Shown here piece by piece: positions 28,493-37,988 of a stretch of 64,000 nucleotides of DNA. Numbering within the stretch: position 1 is the first letter of the stretch; each line of letters opens with the position of its first letter. Made by a program: the position numbers and the translations under genes. This stretch comes from Arthrobacter sp. (GTDB taxonomy: Bacteria > Actinomycetota > Actinomycetes > Actinomycetales > Micrococcaceae), in assembly GCA_023264815.1 (NCBI GenBank), contig JAHFUZ010000013.1:1-64000 (forward strand), given 5' to 3'. The notes below the pieces were generated by a model that was not told the origin of the DNA, did no database searches, and saw only the letters and a list, made by a program, of their open reading frames with translations.

Positions 28493-28867
28493 ATGACGAT
28501 TGATATGAGGAGCGGTACCCGGTTGGAACCGGCGGCCGCGTTGTTCCACTCCCTGGCGGACCCGGCCCGGCTTGCCATCGTGAAACGCATCGCCCAGGGC
28601 GAGGTCCGGGTCGGTGACCTCACCGAGGTACTGGGTCTGGCGCAGTCCACGGTCTCGGCGCATGTGGCCTGCCTGCGGGACTGCGGCCTGGTGACGGGCC
28701 GGATGGAGGGCCGGAAGGTGTTCTATTCCCTGACCCGCCCTGAACTGATCGATGTCCTGGCCCAGGCCGAGATCCTTCTGGCCGCCACGGGCAATGCGGT
28801 CAGCCTGTGCCCGGTCTACGGCGACGCCTCCCGCGCCACCGCAACCACCAAAGAGGAGCAACTGTGA
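28493..28867 (+). CDS. ArsR/SmtB-family metal-responsive repressor (CmtR/CadC-like)
   Basis: ALFHSLADPARLAIVKRIAQGEVRVGDLTEVLGLAQSTVSAHVACLRDCGLV; stop overlaps cadA GTG. Confidence 0.9.
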   Translation: MTIDMRSGTRLEPAAALFHSLADPARLAIVKRIAQGEVRVGDLTEVLGLAQSTVSAHVACLRDCGLVTGRMEGRKVFYSLTRPELIDVLAQAEILLAATGNAVSLCPVYGDASRATATTKEEQL

Positions 28868-30816
28868 GCGACGCCTGCTGCGGCGATGACAAGCCTGTAA
28901 CAACAGAAGAGGGTCAGGAAGAGGCTGAGGGCTTCTGGCAGGTGACTGAGGTCCGCGCGGCCGCGGTCGCCGGCGGGCTGCTGCTGATGGCATGGATCGC
29001 TTCGCTGCTGGACGCGTCCGAGTGGGTCACCCTGCCGCTGGAGGCCGCGGCGCTGCTGGTCGCGGGGTGGACGTTTGTTCCCTCAACCCTGCGCCGGCTT
29101 GCCAAGGGCAAGATCGGTGTCGGCACGCTGATGACGATCGCGGCAGCGGGAGCCGTTGCCCTGGGGCAGGTCGAGGAAGCGGCGATGCTGGCCTTCCTGT
29201 ATGCCATCTCGGAGGGGTTGGAGGAATACTCGGTAGCCCGCACCCGGCGCGGGCTGCGTGCCCTGCTGGATCTGGTCCCGGCCGAGGCCAGGGTCCTGCG
29301 CAACGGAACCGAAGTCACCGTCTCCCCGTCCGAGCTGGTGCTCGGTGAAACCATGGTCGTGCGCCCTGGCGAACGGCTCGCCACGGACGGACGCGTCCTG
29401 ACCGGGCGCACCTCCCTGGACACCTCGGCCCTGACCGGCGAATCAGTCCCGGTCGAAGCAGGACCGGGCAGCGACGTTTACGCCGGCTCCATTAACGGCA
29501 CCGGCCCGCTCGAGGTTCAGGTCACCAGCACCGCGGAAAACAACTCGCTGGCACGAATCGTGCACATCGTGGAGGCCGAGCAGTCCCGCAAGGGCCCCGG
29601 CCAGCGGCTGGCCGACTCGATCGCCAAAAAGCTCGTCCCGGGTATCCTGATCGCCGCCGCGCTCATTGCCGTCTATGGTTTCATCGTCGGTGAACCGCTC
29701 CTGTGGATTGAACGTGCCCTGGTGGTCCTGGTGGCAGCCTCACCGTGCGCCCTGGCCATCTCCGTGCCCGTGACAGTGGTCGCCGCCGTCGGCGCTGCCA
29801 GCCGGATGGGCGTCCTGATCAAGGGCGGCGGCGCCCTGGAAACCCTCGGCAAGATCCGCACCATCGCCCTGGACAAGACCGGGACCCTGACCCGCAACAA
29901 ACCCGCCGTGATCGAAGTCGCCGCCACCGCCTCCTCCACCCGGGAGCGGGTGCTGGCCGTCGCCGCCGGCCTGGAAGAACGCAGCGAACACCCGCTCGCC
30001 CGCGCCATCCTCGCCGCCGCCAGCGACCGGGTCACCGTCACCGGCCTGGACACCGTTCCCGGTGCCGGGCTCGAAGGGACCATCGACGGGCACAGCGCCC
30101 GGCTCGGCAGGCCCGGATGGATCGCCCCGGGGGAGCTGAAGGACACCGTTCAGCGGATGCAGGCCAGCGGCGCGACAGCGGTCCTGGTCGAGGAGAACTC
30201 TGTCCTCATCGGCGCCGTAGCCGTCCGCGACGAACTTCGCCCCGAAGCCGCGGCCGTGATTGAACGCCTCAGCCGCGCCGGCTACACCACGGCCATGCTC
30301 ACCGGTGACAACCGGCTCACCGCCGAGGCCCTGGGCAAGGCAGCGGGCATCACCGAAGTCCACGCCGACCTGCGCCCCGAAGACAAGGCGGAGATTATCC
30401 GCGCCCTGAAGGGGCGGCAGCCGACCGCCATGGTCGGTGACGGTGTAAACGATGCCCCCGCTCTGGCGACCGCCGATACCGGCATCGCGATCGGCGCGAT
30501 GGGCACCGACGTGGCCATCGAAACCGCCGACGTCGCACTGATGGGCGAGGACCTGCACCACCTGCCGCAAGTACTGGAGCACGCCCGCCGCACCCGCCGC
30601 ATCATGTTCCAGAACGTAGGACTCTCCCTGGCCCTGATCGCCGTGTTGATCCCGCTGGCCCTGTTCGGCATCCTGGGACTGGCAGCAGTTGTGCTGATCC
30701 ACGAACTGGCCGAAATCGTTGTCATCGCCAACGGCGTCCGCGCCGGCAAGGTGAGCAAGTACGGCACCATCCCGGCCACCCAGGACACCGTCCCCACCCT
30801 GGAACCGGCACGGTGA
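28864..30816 (+). CDS. cadA: Cd2+/Zn2+/Pb2+-type P1B ATPase
   Basis: LTGESVPVEAGPGSDVYAGSING, AASPCALAISVP (CPC-type SPC variant of TM6), IALDKTGTLT, MVGDGVNDAPALATADTGIAIG; GTG start, GTGA overlap. Confidence 0.93.
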   Translation: MSDACCGDDKPVTTEEGQEEAEGFWQVTEVRAAAVAGGLLLMAWIASLLDASEWVTLPLEAAALLVAGWTFVPSTLRRLAKGKIGVGTLMTIAAAGAVALGQVEEAAMLAFLYAISEGLEEYSVARTRRGLRALLDLVPAEARVLRNGTEVTVSPSELVLGETMVVRPGERLATDGRVLTGRTSLDTSALTGESVPVEAGPGSDVYAGSINGTGPLEVQVTSTAENNSLARIVHIVEAEQSRKGPGQRLADSIAKKLVPGILIAAALIAVYGFIVGEPLLWIERALVVLVAASPCALAISVPVTVVAAVGAASRMGVLIKGGGALETLGKIRTIALDKTGTLTRNKPAVIEVAATASSTRERVLAVAAGLEERSEHPLARAILAAASDRVTVTGLDTVPGAGLEGTIDGHSARLGRPGWIAPGELKDTVQRMQASGATAVLVEENSVLIGAVAVRDELRPEAAAVIERLSRAGYTTAMLTGDNRLTAEALGKAAGITEVHADLRPEDKAEIIRALKGRQPTAMVGDGVNDAPALATADTGIAIGAMGTDVAIETADVALMGEDLHHLPQVLEHARRTRRIMFQNVGLSLALIAVLIPLALFGILGLAAVVLIHELAEIVVIANGVRAGKVSKYGTIPATQDTVPTLEPAR

Positions 30817-31322
30817 GCCAACCGACACCGGTGCGCGACAGCACCCCGTCCCGGCCGTGGATGCGCCGGGGCGGGCTGCTGGCCGCCGCGCTCCTGCTGG
30901 CCGGGGCCGACCTGCTCATCAAGACCCAGGCCGAAGCCGGTCTCTCCCGGGGAGAAGTGATCGAGGTGCCGCTGCTGACGATCAAGCTCCTCTACAACAT
31001 GGGCGTGGCCTTCAGCCTCGGATCCGCCCTGCCCACCGGAATTGTCGTGGCCGGTACCGGGGCCATCATCGCCGTGCTGCTGACATGGCTAACAGTGAAC
31101 GCACCAAAGATGTCCAGGACCGCCCTTACCGGTGGTACTCTCATTGCCGGCGGCGCCATCGGAAACTTCATTGACCGGCTCGACGGGCGCGGGGTCGTCG
31201 ATTATCTGCACAGCGGATGGTTCCCCACGTTCAACCTCGCCGACGTCTTCGTCACCGTGGGAACCGCCGTCCTGGTCCTGGGAATGCTGCGGGCAGGCAA
31301 GGAACCGGAGACAGCGGAATGA
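30813..31322 (+). CDS. lspA: Lipoprotein signal peptidase II
   Basis: LLYNMGVAFSLG, IAGGAIGNFIDRLDGRGVVDYLHSGWFPTFNLADVFVTVG catalytic Asp motifs. Confidence 0.94.
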   Translation: MSQPTPVRDSTPSRPWMRRGGLLAAALLLAGADLLIKTQAEAGLSRGEVIEVPLLTIKLLYNMGVAFSLGSALPTGIVVAGTGAIIAVLLTWLTVNAPKMSRTALTGGTLIAGGAIGNFIDRLDGRGVVDYLHSGWFPTFNLADVFVTVGTAVLVLGMLRAGKEPETAE

Positions 31323-32068
31323 GTCTTGGCGGCTTCTTCGCCGAGTCTGTGCAGTCCGGAGCCCTGCTCCTGGCAGTGCCCCTGGCGGTCATCGCCGGTC
31401 TGGTCTCGTTCATCTCACCCTGTGTCCTGCCCCTGCTCCCGGGCTACCTGGGTTACGTCTCCGGCCTGGCCGGAACCGATGAAAAGGCCGCCCGCAGGCG
31501 CACCACCGCCGGCGTCGGGCTGTTCATCCTCGGCTTCGCCGCGGTCTTCACCCTTTACGGTGCGGCGTTCGGGACCATCGGACACTGGCTGGTGAGCTGG
31601 AGCGACATGATCACGCGTGTTCTGGGCGTGGTCGTGATCGTGATGGGCGTCGCCCTGTCCGGAAAGATCCCGTTCCTGCAGAGCACGGCCAAGCTGACCT
31701 GGAAACCGAACACCGGCCTGGCCGGGGCGCCGCTGCTGGGCATCGGCTTCGGGCTCGGGTGGACGCCGTGCATCGGCCCGACCCTCAGCGCCGTGCTGGC
31801 GTTGAGCACTACCACCGGGTCGGCCTGGCGCGGGGCGCTGCTCGGCTTCGCGTACTGCATCGGTCTGGGTATCCCGTTCCTCCTCGTCGCCCGGGGCTTC
31901 AGCTGGGTCACCGGCACCCTCGGCTTCGTCCGGCGGAACATCAGGGCCTTCAACCTCGCAGGGGCAGCGACCCTGGTCCTGGTCGGGATCCTGATGGTTT
32001 CCGGTGTCTGGACGACCTGGATCCTGAGCCTGCAGAACCTGATCGGAACCTTCACCACGCCCATCTGA
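31319..32068 (+). CDS. ccdA: CcdA/DsbD-type thiol-disulfide transporter
   Basis: GLVSFISPCVLPLLPGYLGYVSGLAG, GIGFGLGWTPCIGPTLSAVLALS; ATGA overlap with lspA. Confidence 0.94.
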   Translation: MSLGGFFAESVQSGALLLAVPLAVIAGLVSFISPCVLPLLPGYLGYVSGLAGTDEKAARRRTTAGVGLFILGFAAVFTLYGAAFGTIGHWLVSWSDMITRVLGVVVIVMGVALSGKIPFLQSTAKLTWKPNTGLAGAPLLGIGFGLGWTPCIGPTLSAVLALSTTTGSAWRGALLGFAYCIGLGIPFLLVARGFSWVTGTLGFVRRNIRAFNLAGAATLVLVGILMVSGVWTTWILSLQNLIGTFTTPI

Positions 32069-32120
32069 CCTGGCCGCGGGTATGCAACCGGCGGGGACGC
32101 CCTGAGAGAGGTGCTGATTA

Positions 32121-32723
32121 ATGCTTGGCATCATCGCGGCCGCGGCAGCAATGTTCGCTGCCACGAACATCGACGACATCGTCGTTTTGACCGTGCTGTT
32201 CCTCGCCTCCTCGAAAGGCCGCCGGCCCCGGCCCTGGGAAATCGTCGGCGGGCAGTACCTGGGATTCATCACCCTGGTCGGCATCAGCGTCCTGGCCGCG
32301 CTCGGGCTGACCCTTGTCCCGGACGAATGGGTCGGCTGGCTCGGCCTGCTCCCCCTCGGAATCGGCGTTTTCGGCCTGATCCGTTTCCTGCGCAGACGCG
32401 GCGAAGAGGAAACCGAAGGCGCTATCAGCGCAGTTGGCCTGCTCAGCGTCGCCGGCATCACCATCGCCAACGGTGCAGATAACATCGCCATCTACACCCC
32501 GATCTTCCGGACCATGCGCCCCCAGGACACCGTGGTCACCATCATCGTGTTCCTCATCCTGGTAGCCGTCTGGTGCGCACTGGGACGTGTTGTGGGAACC
32601 CACCCCAAAGTCATTGAGACCCTCGAAAAAATCGAACACTGGCTCGTCCCGGCAGTGTTCATCGGGCTGGGCCTGTTCATCCTCCTCAGCTCCGGCGTCC
32701 TGACCCGGCTGTTCAACGCCTGA
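32121..32723 (+). CDS. cadD: CadD-family cadmium resistance transporter
   Basis: MFAATNIDDIVVLTVLFLAS, VAGITIANGADNIAIYTPIF. Confidence 0.92.
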   Translation: MLGIIAAAAAMFAATNIDDIVVLTVLFLASSKGRRPRPWEIVGGQYLGFITLVGISVLAALGLTLVPDEWVGWLGLLPLGIGVFGLIRFLRRRGEEETEGAISAVGLLSVAGITIANGADNIAIYTPIFRTMRPQDTVVTIIVFLILVAVWCALGRVVGTHPKVIETLEKIEHWLVPAVFIGLGLFILLSSGVLTRLFNA

Positions 32724-32800
32724 GCAACAAGGAATCACCGGGGACCAGCCACGGCCAGGGCCAGGAGGAATCATGAAAGAAACGCCAGGGGGGCTGTTGC

Positions 32801-33998
32801 TTGATGCCCGTGCTGCCCGTGACGACAAAGGCAGCCCTGATGGCTCACTTCGATGAGTGGGTGACGGATCCTGCCGTGACGCTGGAGGGTGTGCAGTCGT
32901 TCGTTAATGACCCGTCGCTGGTCGGCGCGAAATTCCTCAACCGCTACACGGTCGCTACAACGTCCGGGACGACCGGCACCCGGGGAGTGTTCCTGCTCGA
33001 CACCACATCCCTGGCCGTGGCCAAGGCCCTGACATTTCGCATGCTCAGTTCCTGGCTCACCCCGGCCGATATCCTGGGGATAATCCGCGGTCACGGGCGG
33101 ATCGCCATGGTCATCGCCACGGGCGGCCACTTCGCCTCGGCAGCAGCCGCGGCCGCGCTCCGGAAGGGACCAGGCAGGCACAGCGTGGGGGTGTTCCCGG
33201 TCCAGACACCGATGCCGGACCTCGTCGCCCAGCTGAACAGCTTCCGCCCGGCCCTTCTTGCCCCCTACGCCTCAACCGGACGGTTGCTGGCGTCCGAGCA
33301 GGAAGCCGGACGGCTGAACATCCACCCCGTTGCCGTTGTTCTCTCCGCCGAGGGCCTGCCCGAGGGAGACTACGGCAGGATCAGCGGAGCGTTCGGAGCC
33401 AAGGTCCGTCAAGGCTACGCAGCGACTGAATGCCCCTTTCTGAGCTACAGCTGCCAGGAAGGCTAGCTCCACGTCAACAGCGACTGGGCCATCCTGGAAC
33501 CGGTCGACGCTAACCATAAACCCGTCCCGCCCGGGCAGCCCTCGCACACCGTGCTGCTGAGCAACCTGGCCAACCGCATACAACCGATCCTGCGCTACGA
33601 CCTGGGCGACAGTGTCACCACCAGGACTGACCCGTGCCCGTGCGGGGACCCGACGCCGGCCATCCACGTGCAGGGACGAACAGCGGAGCTGCTGACCTTC
33701 CCTGGAAACGCCCGGGCTCTCCGTTTCAATAACACCCCTCACGCTGAGTGCCGCCTTGGACAAAGTTCAGGGCCTGAGTAAGGGCCAGATCATCCAGACA
33801 GGACCCCAGGACCTCGCCCTCCGGCTGCAACCCGCCCCCGGTGCCGAACCTGCGAGGGTTTTCGAAGCCGCCCGTTCCGAAATCGCCGCCGTGCTGGCCG
33901 GTCATGGACTGGGCCATGTCACCCTGACAAGGGATCCCTCCCCTCCGCGTCTCACCCCAGGCGGCAAACACCGCACAGTCATCCCGCTGCCCCCGTAG
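32801..33998 (+). pseudogene. CapK/PaaK-type adenylate-forming ligase remnant: 5'-truncated, in-frame TAG at 33464-33466, frameshift near 33737
   Basis: LPVTTKAALMAHFDEWVTDP...TSGTTGTRG...CQEG*LHVNSDWAILEPVD...LLSNLANRIQPILRYDLGDSV...; reading resumes in ORFs 33551-33781 and 33756-33998. Confidence 0.85.
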
Positions 33999-34007
33999 GG
34001 CAGAGCA

Positions 34008-34275
34008 GTTATCCCGGTGTACGCGGCGTTCCTGGTGGTGATGGTCCCGCCAGGAATGGCTGCCGCGGTGGGCAGGCGGACTGGACGCAGCCAGTGCCAA
34101 GGCCGTGATCTTCAGTGGCACAACACGCAACTCATTGTCGTACTCCCCCTGGTCCTGGCCCTGCCCGAGCCGCTCGCCCTGGTATCCCTCGTCGTCGTCA
34201 CCCAGGCATTTGTGGAGCTCCTCGGGATGGTGGCCTACGTCATGATGGTCCCCCGGGTCATCATGTCGGACCTGC
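34008..34275 (+). pseudogene. 3' fragment of a bile-acid/arsenite-type permease gene, duplicate of 62784-63050
   Basis: Near-identical nucleotide sequence to 62784-63050 with a +1 indel (~34070) and a compensating -1 indel (~34137). Confidence 0.88.
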
Positions 34276-34352
34276 CCCTCCAGCCAAGTCGCATCCCCTC
34301 CCGATAGGCAGCGGCTGATGCTTGGTATTCAGGCGTGCTGCTCTCGTAGGCC

Positions 34353-36986
34353 TCACTCGGAGTCTGCCCTGCCAGCTGCAGTAGATCTACGGAGAAGGAT
34401 GCGCGGCCGTTGCAGCTGGCGCTCAAGCAATCCCATTACCTTGGTGGCCCCCGCCCAGTAGAGGATGCCTGCGGCCAGGGACGCGACGACGGCCAGGCCT
34501 TTTTGTGCCGGGTCAACGAGCGGGTACACCAGCCAGTGGGTGACGTAGATGTACAGGGAGGCGCTGGCCAGCAGTGCCGTGACCCGGTGCAGTCCGCGCG
34601 GGACGGTCAGGGTGGGCAGCCAGAGCAGGATGAGGAAGCCCACCAGGATGGTTGCGCTGCGGTACTGGTCGTCGAAGGACTGTGGGATGGTGAGCAGGGC
34701 AATGGCGGTCACGGCTGCCCGCTGCCACAGTGTCCGCGACGCGGCGGCGGCCCAGCCCAGCCCGAACAGCCACAGGACCGGCCCCTGCCCCGGATACCGG
34801 CTGTCAACCAGGTCGAAGAGCAACGGCAGGTCAACAGCTACCAATGCCAGGGCGAAGGCCCACGGCCACCGGCGCTGGGCCCGGTCAGCGGCAGGAATTG
34901 CCATCAGGGCGGCCAGGCCCAGCAGGATGTAGACCAGGATCTCGATAAACCAGAACCGGGAATAGTCGGTCCAGCCTTCCGGCCCCAGCAAGGAGTTCAG
35001 CAGGAAAACATTCGCCCAGGTATAGGTATCGGTCACGGCAAAAGCCAGGCCTATGACCGCAACGCTGGGCACGACGATCCGGGCCACGCTGCGCAGTTGC
35101 CGCCGCAGCCGGGCACAGCGGGTACCGGTCAGCTGGAAGCGGGCAAAGTTATAGCCGGCGACGGCGATGAGCACGTGGGCGGTCCCTTCCCAGTGGAAGA
35201 AACCTATATGCGTGGAAACAATGAAGATGATGGCAACGGCGCGGAGCACAATCCCGGTGTCCATCGGGGCCAGCATCCGCCGGTGCCAGCGACGTGCGGT
35301 CTTCCCGGCCGGGCGGCTAAGCTGGCCCGCAGCCTCACCCGTGGCCGCGGGCTGCGTGCCCTGCGCCCGGTGGGTGGCAGGCACAAGTTCACAGACCGGC
35401 GTCAGGTGCCAGCCCTGCGGGATGTGTCCCAGGGCACGCTCCAGCCGGACGGACGCTGCCACGTAGGACAGCGAGTCACCGCCCAGGGAAACAAAGGTGT
35501 CCGTATCGGCGACGTCCTCCTGTTCGAGGACCTCCGCGAAAATCCTCCGCACGTCAGCCGGGCGTCCTGCCGGTTCCGGTGCAGTAGCAGTACCGCCGGC
35601 GCGGTCATCATTCCTGGACGCCAGGGCCAGGACCGCGGGGTAGTCCGGCTTTCCGTTCTCCAGGCGCGGTATGGACCCCACGGCATGAAGCTGGACCGCT
35701 GAACGCGGCAGACCCAGGTCCTGGGCAAGGCTCTTGGCCACCAGGGCAAGATCGTGGCTTCCTTCCACCGCCGCGACCACTGCGTCGTCCGAGCCGGCAG
35801 CCGCGGCGATCAGGCCAAGATCGGCCAGCAGCCGTTCCACCTGGCCCAGGTCCACCCGCAGGCCGACGATTTTCACGAACCGGCTGCGCCTGCCCACGAT
35901 CTCATAGAGGCCATTGGACCCGCGCCTGGCGAGGTCACCGGTGTGAAGCTCCGTGACAACCCGTCCCAGGGCAAGGTCTTCCGGCTGTTCGGCGTACCCC
36001 AGCATGACGTTGGGACCTGAGTAGACGAGCTCGCAGGCATCCAGGCCGGGGACGGGCTCCAGCCGGAAGGATCCACCGGGGACAGGCACTCCAATGGCGT
36101 GGGGGTGTTCTGCCGCCAGGTCCGGGGGCAGATAGACCATGCGGGCCGTGGCTTCGGTCTGCCCGTACATGACAAACAGGTCCCAGCCCTGCCGCCTGCC
36201 CAGTTCCGCGTAGGAACGCACGCGGTCCGGATCGAGCCGGCCGCCCGCCTGGGTGATGTAGCGCAGGCCCGGCAGGTCCATGTGCTCAAATCCGACGCGT
36301 TCGAGGAGATCGAAGGTGTAGGGCACGGCGGCGAAGGATGTGACGTTTTCGGTATGAACCAGTTCCCAGAAGCACGGGTCAACCACTGAAAGGTCGGTCA
36401 GTGCCAGGGACGCGCCGACCAGGAGGTGGCTGTTCACCACACTCATCCCGTAGCAGTAGGAGAGCGGAAGCGTGGTGGCCGCGGTGTCGTCCGGGCGCAG
36501 GTGCAGGTATTCGGCTATCGCCGAGGCGTTGGCCTGCACGGCTTCGGCGGACAGGCGCACGAGTTTTGGCGAACCGGTGGATCCGGAGGTGCTCAGCAGA
36601 AGCGCCAGCTCCGGGTGCAGCTCATGCCTGGTTTCTTCCCGCCGTACGTCCAGGACCGCCTCACCCTGCGAGGCGCGGACCACGATATCGGGATCGTATG
36701 CGGCGACGAGCGCCTCGGCGGCGGTCCCGCCGCCTGTGGGCAGGATCAGCAATGGGTTGCCGGAGGACAGGGCGGCGAGGTAGACCACCAGGGACGGCAG
36801 CGTGTTCTCGGCCTCAAGGGCAATGAGCCGCCGGGCGGGTCCGAAGGAACGGGCCATGTCGTCGACACGGCGTCCCAGTTCGCCGTAGCTCACTGAGTGG
36901 TTTTTGGTCCTGATGGCGGTGCGGTCTCCGAAGCCGGCCAGCTGCGCGGCGAACGAGACTCCTGCCAGTTCCGGCTGTACAGTCAC
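34353..36986 (-). CDS. NRPS-like fusion: AMP-binding adenylation domain - phosphopantetheine carrier (GGDSLSYV) - multi-TM acyltransferase_3-like domain
   Basis: LLLSTSGSTGSPKLVRLSAEAV; YGQTEATARMVYLPP; FVSLGGDSLSYVAASVRLERALG; IVLRAVAIIFIVSTHIGFFHWEGTAHVLIAVAGYNFARF; GTG at 36986 proposed. Confidence 0.88.
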   Translation of the reverse strand: MTVQPELAGVSFAAQLAGFGDRTAIRTKNHSVSYGELGRRVDDMARSFGPARRLIALEAENTLPSLVVYLAALSSGNPLLILPTGGGTAAEALVAAYDPDIVVRASQGEAVLDVRREETRHELHPELALLLSTSGSTGSPKLVRLSAEAVQANASAIAEYLHLRPDDTAATTLPLSYCYGMSVVNSHLLVGASLALTDLSVVDPCFWELVHTENVTSFAAVPYTFDLLERVGFEHMDLPGLRYITQAGGRLDPDRVRSYAELGRRQGWDLFVMYGQTEATARMVYLPPDLAAEHPHAIGVPVPGGSFRLEPVPGLDACELVYSGPNVMLGYAEQPEDLALGRVVTELHTGDLARRGSNGLYEIVGRRSRFVKIVGLRVDLGQVERLLADLGLIAAAAGSDDAVVAAVEGSHDLALVAKSLAQDLGLPRSAVQLHAVGSIPRLENGKPDYPAVLALASRNDDRAGGTATAPEPAGRPADVRRIFAEVLEQEDVADTDTFVSLGGDSLSYVAASVRLERALGHIPQGWHLTPVCELVPATHRAQGTQPAATGEAAGQLSRPAGKTARRWHRRMLAPMDTGIVLRAVAIIFIVSTHIGFFHWEGTAHVLIAVAGYNFARFQLTGTRCARLRRQLRSVARIVVPSVAVIGLAFAVTDTYTWANVFLLNSLLGPEGWTDYSRFWFIEILVYILLGLAALMAIPAADRAQRRWPWAFALALVAVDLPLLFDLVDSRYPGQGPVLWLFGLGWAAAASRTLWQRAAVTAIALLTIPQSFDDQYRSATILVGFLILLWLPTLTVPRGLHRVTALLASASLYIYVTHWLVYPLVDPAQKGLAVVASLAAGILYWAGATKVMGLLERQLQRPRILLRRSTAAGRADSE

Positions 36987-37000
36987 AAACCTGCACAGTA

Positions 37001-37019
37001 AAGGCAAAAGCTAACCTAA
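37001..37019 (-). promoter_or_regulatory. DtxR/IdeR iron-box-like sequence TTAGGTTAGCTTTTGCCTT
   Basis: Left half TTAGGTTAGC matches TTAGGTTAGSCTAACCTAA perfectly; about 14/19 overall; 15 nt before proposed GTG. Confidence 0.4.
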
Positions 37020-37278
37020 CTCAAATGGACATTCCTTGGAACAGGGCCACCACGACAGCGATGCGATCACCAGCCGCCACTCGGGTTGGCGCAGACAGCG
37101 GTTCAAATGGACCTTGGGCTGAGGGGCTCAGCCTTTATAGTGATCGTGAGCGGTAAGGATCACAGGCTGGTAGGTGAGGCCCTCGCGATCCGCCAACTGC
37201 CCAGCGGCGGCTGGCAGGTCAGCAACCACACCCCCGGCAGCGTCCTCCCCGGCGGGGAAGGGCGACTAGTGGTGTCAG

Positions 37279-37587
37279 TCAGCCTTGCTGGGCCGTGTCA
37301 TCCCCAGGCTGCTGGGCGCTGCGGGTACCGGGCAGAGCAGGGCTCTCAGCGCCCGCTTCGCTGACCTGTGCACGGTATCTCATGCGGCGGATTCGTCCGG
37401 TCATTGACACCATCAGCATCACAACGGCTATAACCATGAACGCTGTCATCACGAAGCCAAGGAAACCCGGGGTCACCTGGTCGGGGCTAAGACCTGGTCT
37501 TAGCCCATTCTCGCCAGCGCTCGGGGAGGGGGTTGCGCTGAGGGCAATAATTCCCTGGGCCAGAGAATCGACTAACGATAGCTTCAT
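37279..37587 (-). CDS. Small single-TM hypothetical protein
   Basis: FVMTAFMVIAVVMLMVSMTGRIRRMRYR. Confidence 0.5.
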   Translation of the reverse strand: MKLSLVDSLAQGIIALSATPSPSAGENGLRPGLSPDQVTPGFLGFVMTAFMVIAVVMLMVSMTGRIRRMRYRAQVSEAGAESPALPGTRSAQQPGDDTAQQG

Positions 37588-37766
37588 GTAATCCTTGCAG
37601 TTCTGCCCGGGTTGCGTGCCCCCCGGAGTCGGCCGGGCAGAGCGTCCGGCTCATGAAAAATCTTACGACAGCAGGGCCGAGGGGCCGTGGAGGTGTTGGG
37701 GCCATGCCATCGTGCCATAGCCCAGCCGAGGCCTCCCGTGCCAGTGCTGGCCGACGGCGGTACCCG

Positions 37767-37988
37767 TTACCTGATCATCTTGCGGACCTGGTGCCCTCGT
37801 ACCGCCACTCCTGCGGCGTGGAGAACCAAGCCAGTTCCGATCACGGGCAAGGAAGCGAAAGCCAACCCCTGATTCTGGGTGGCATTGCCCAGGACGCTGA
37901 TAACGAGGCCTGCGGCGATGAGCCCCATGGCACCAAACACCAGGGCTTTGTAAAACTTGGAGGCAACATTCCAAAACTCATTGAGCAC
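37767..37988 (-). CDS. Small two-TM hypothetical protein
   Basis: MLNEFWNVASKFYKALVFGAMGLIAAGLVISVLGNATQNQGLAFASLPVIGTGLVLHAAG. Confidence 0.55.
   Translation of the reverse strand: MLNEFWNVASKFYKALVFGAMGLIAAGLVISVLGNATQNQGLAFASLPVIGTGLVLHAAGVAVRGHQVRKMIR

Noticed and set aside
27017-28993. 658-aa minus-strand ORF
   Set aside because: Antisense to the clear P450 and ArsR genes; Arg/Gly/Pro/His-rich low-complexity translation typical of high-GC shadow ORFs
29740-30828. 362-aa minus-strand ORF
   Set aside because: Antisense to cadA; no recognisable domain, Gly/Asp/His-rich shadow frame
31415-32491. 358-aa minus-strand ORF
   Set aside because: Antisense to ccdA/cadD; shadow frame
34410-35702. 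430-aa plus-strand ORF
   Set aside because: Antisense to the A-PCP-acyltransferase; Gly/Gln/Arg-rich, no domain
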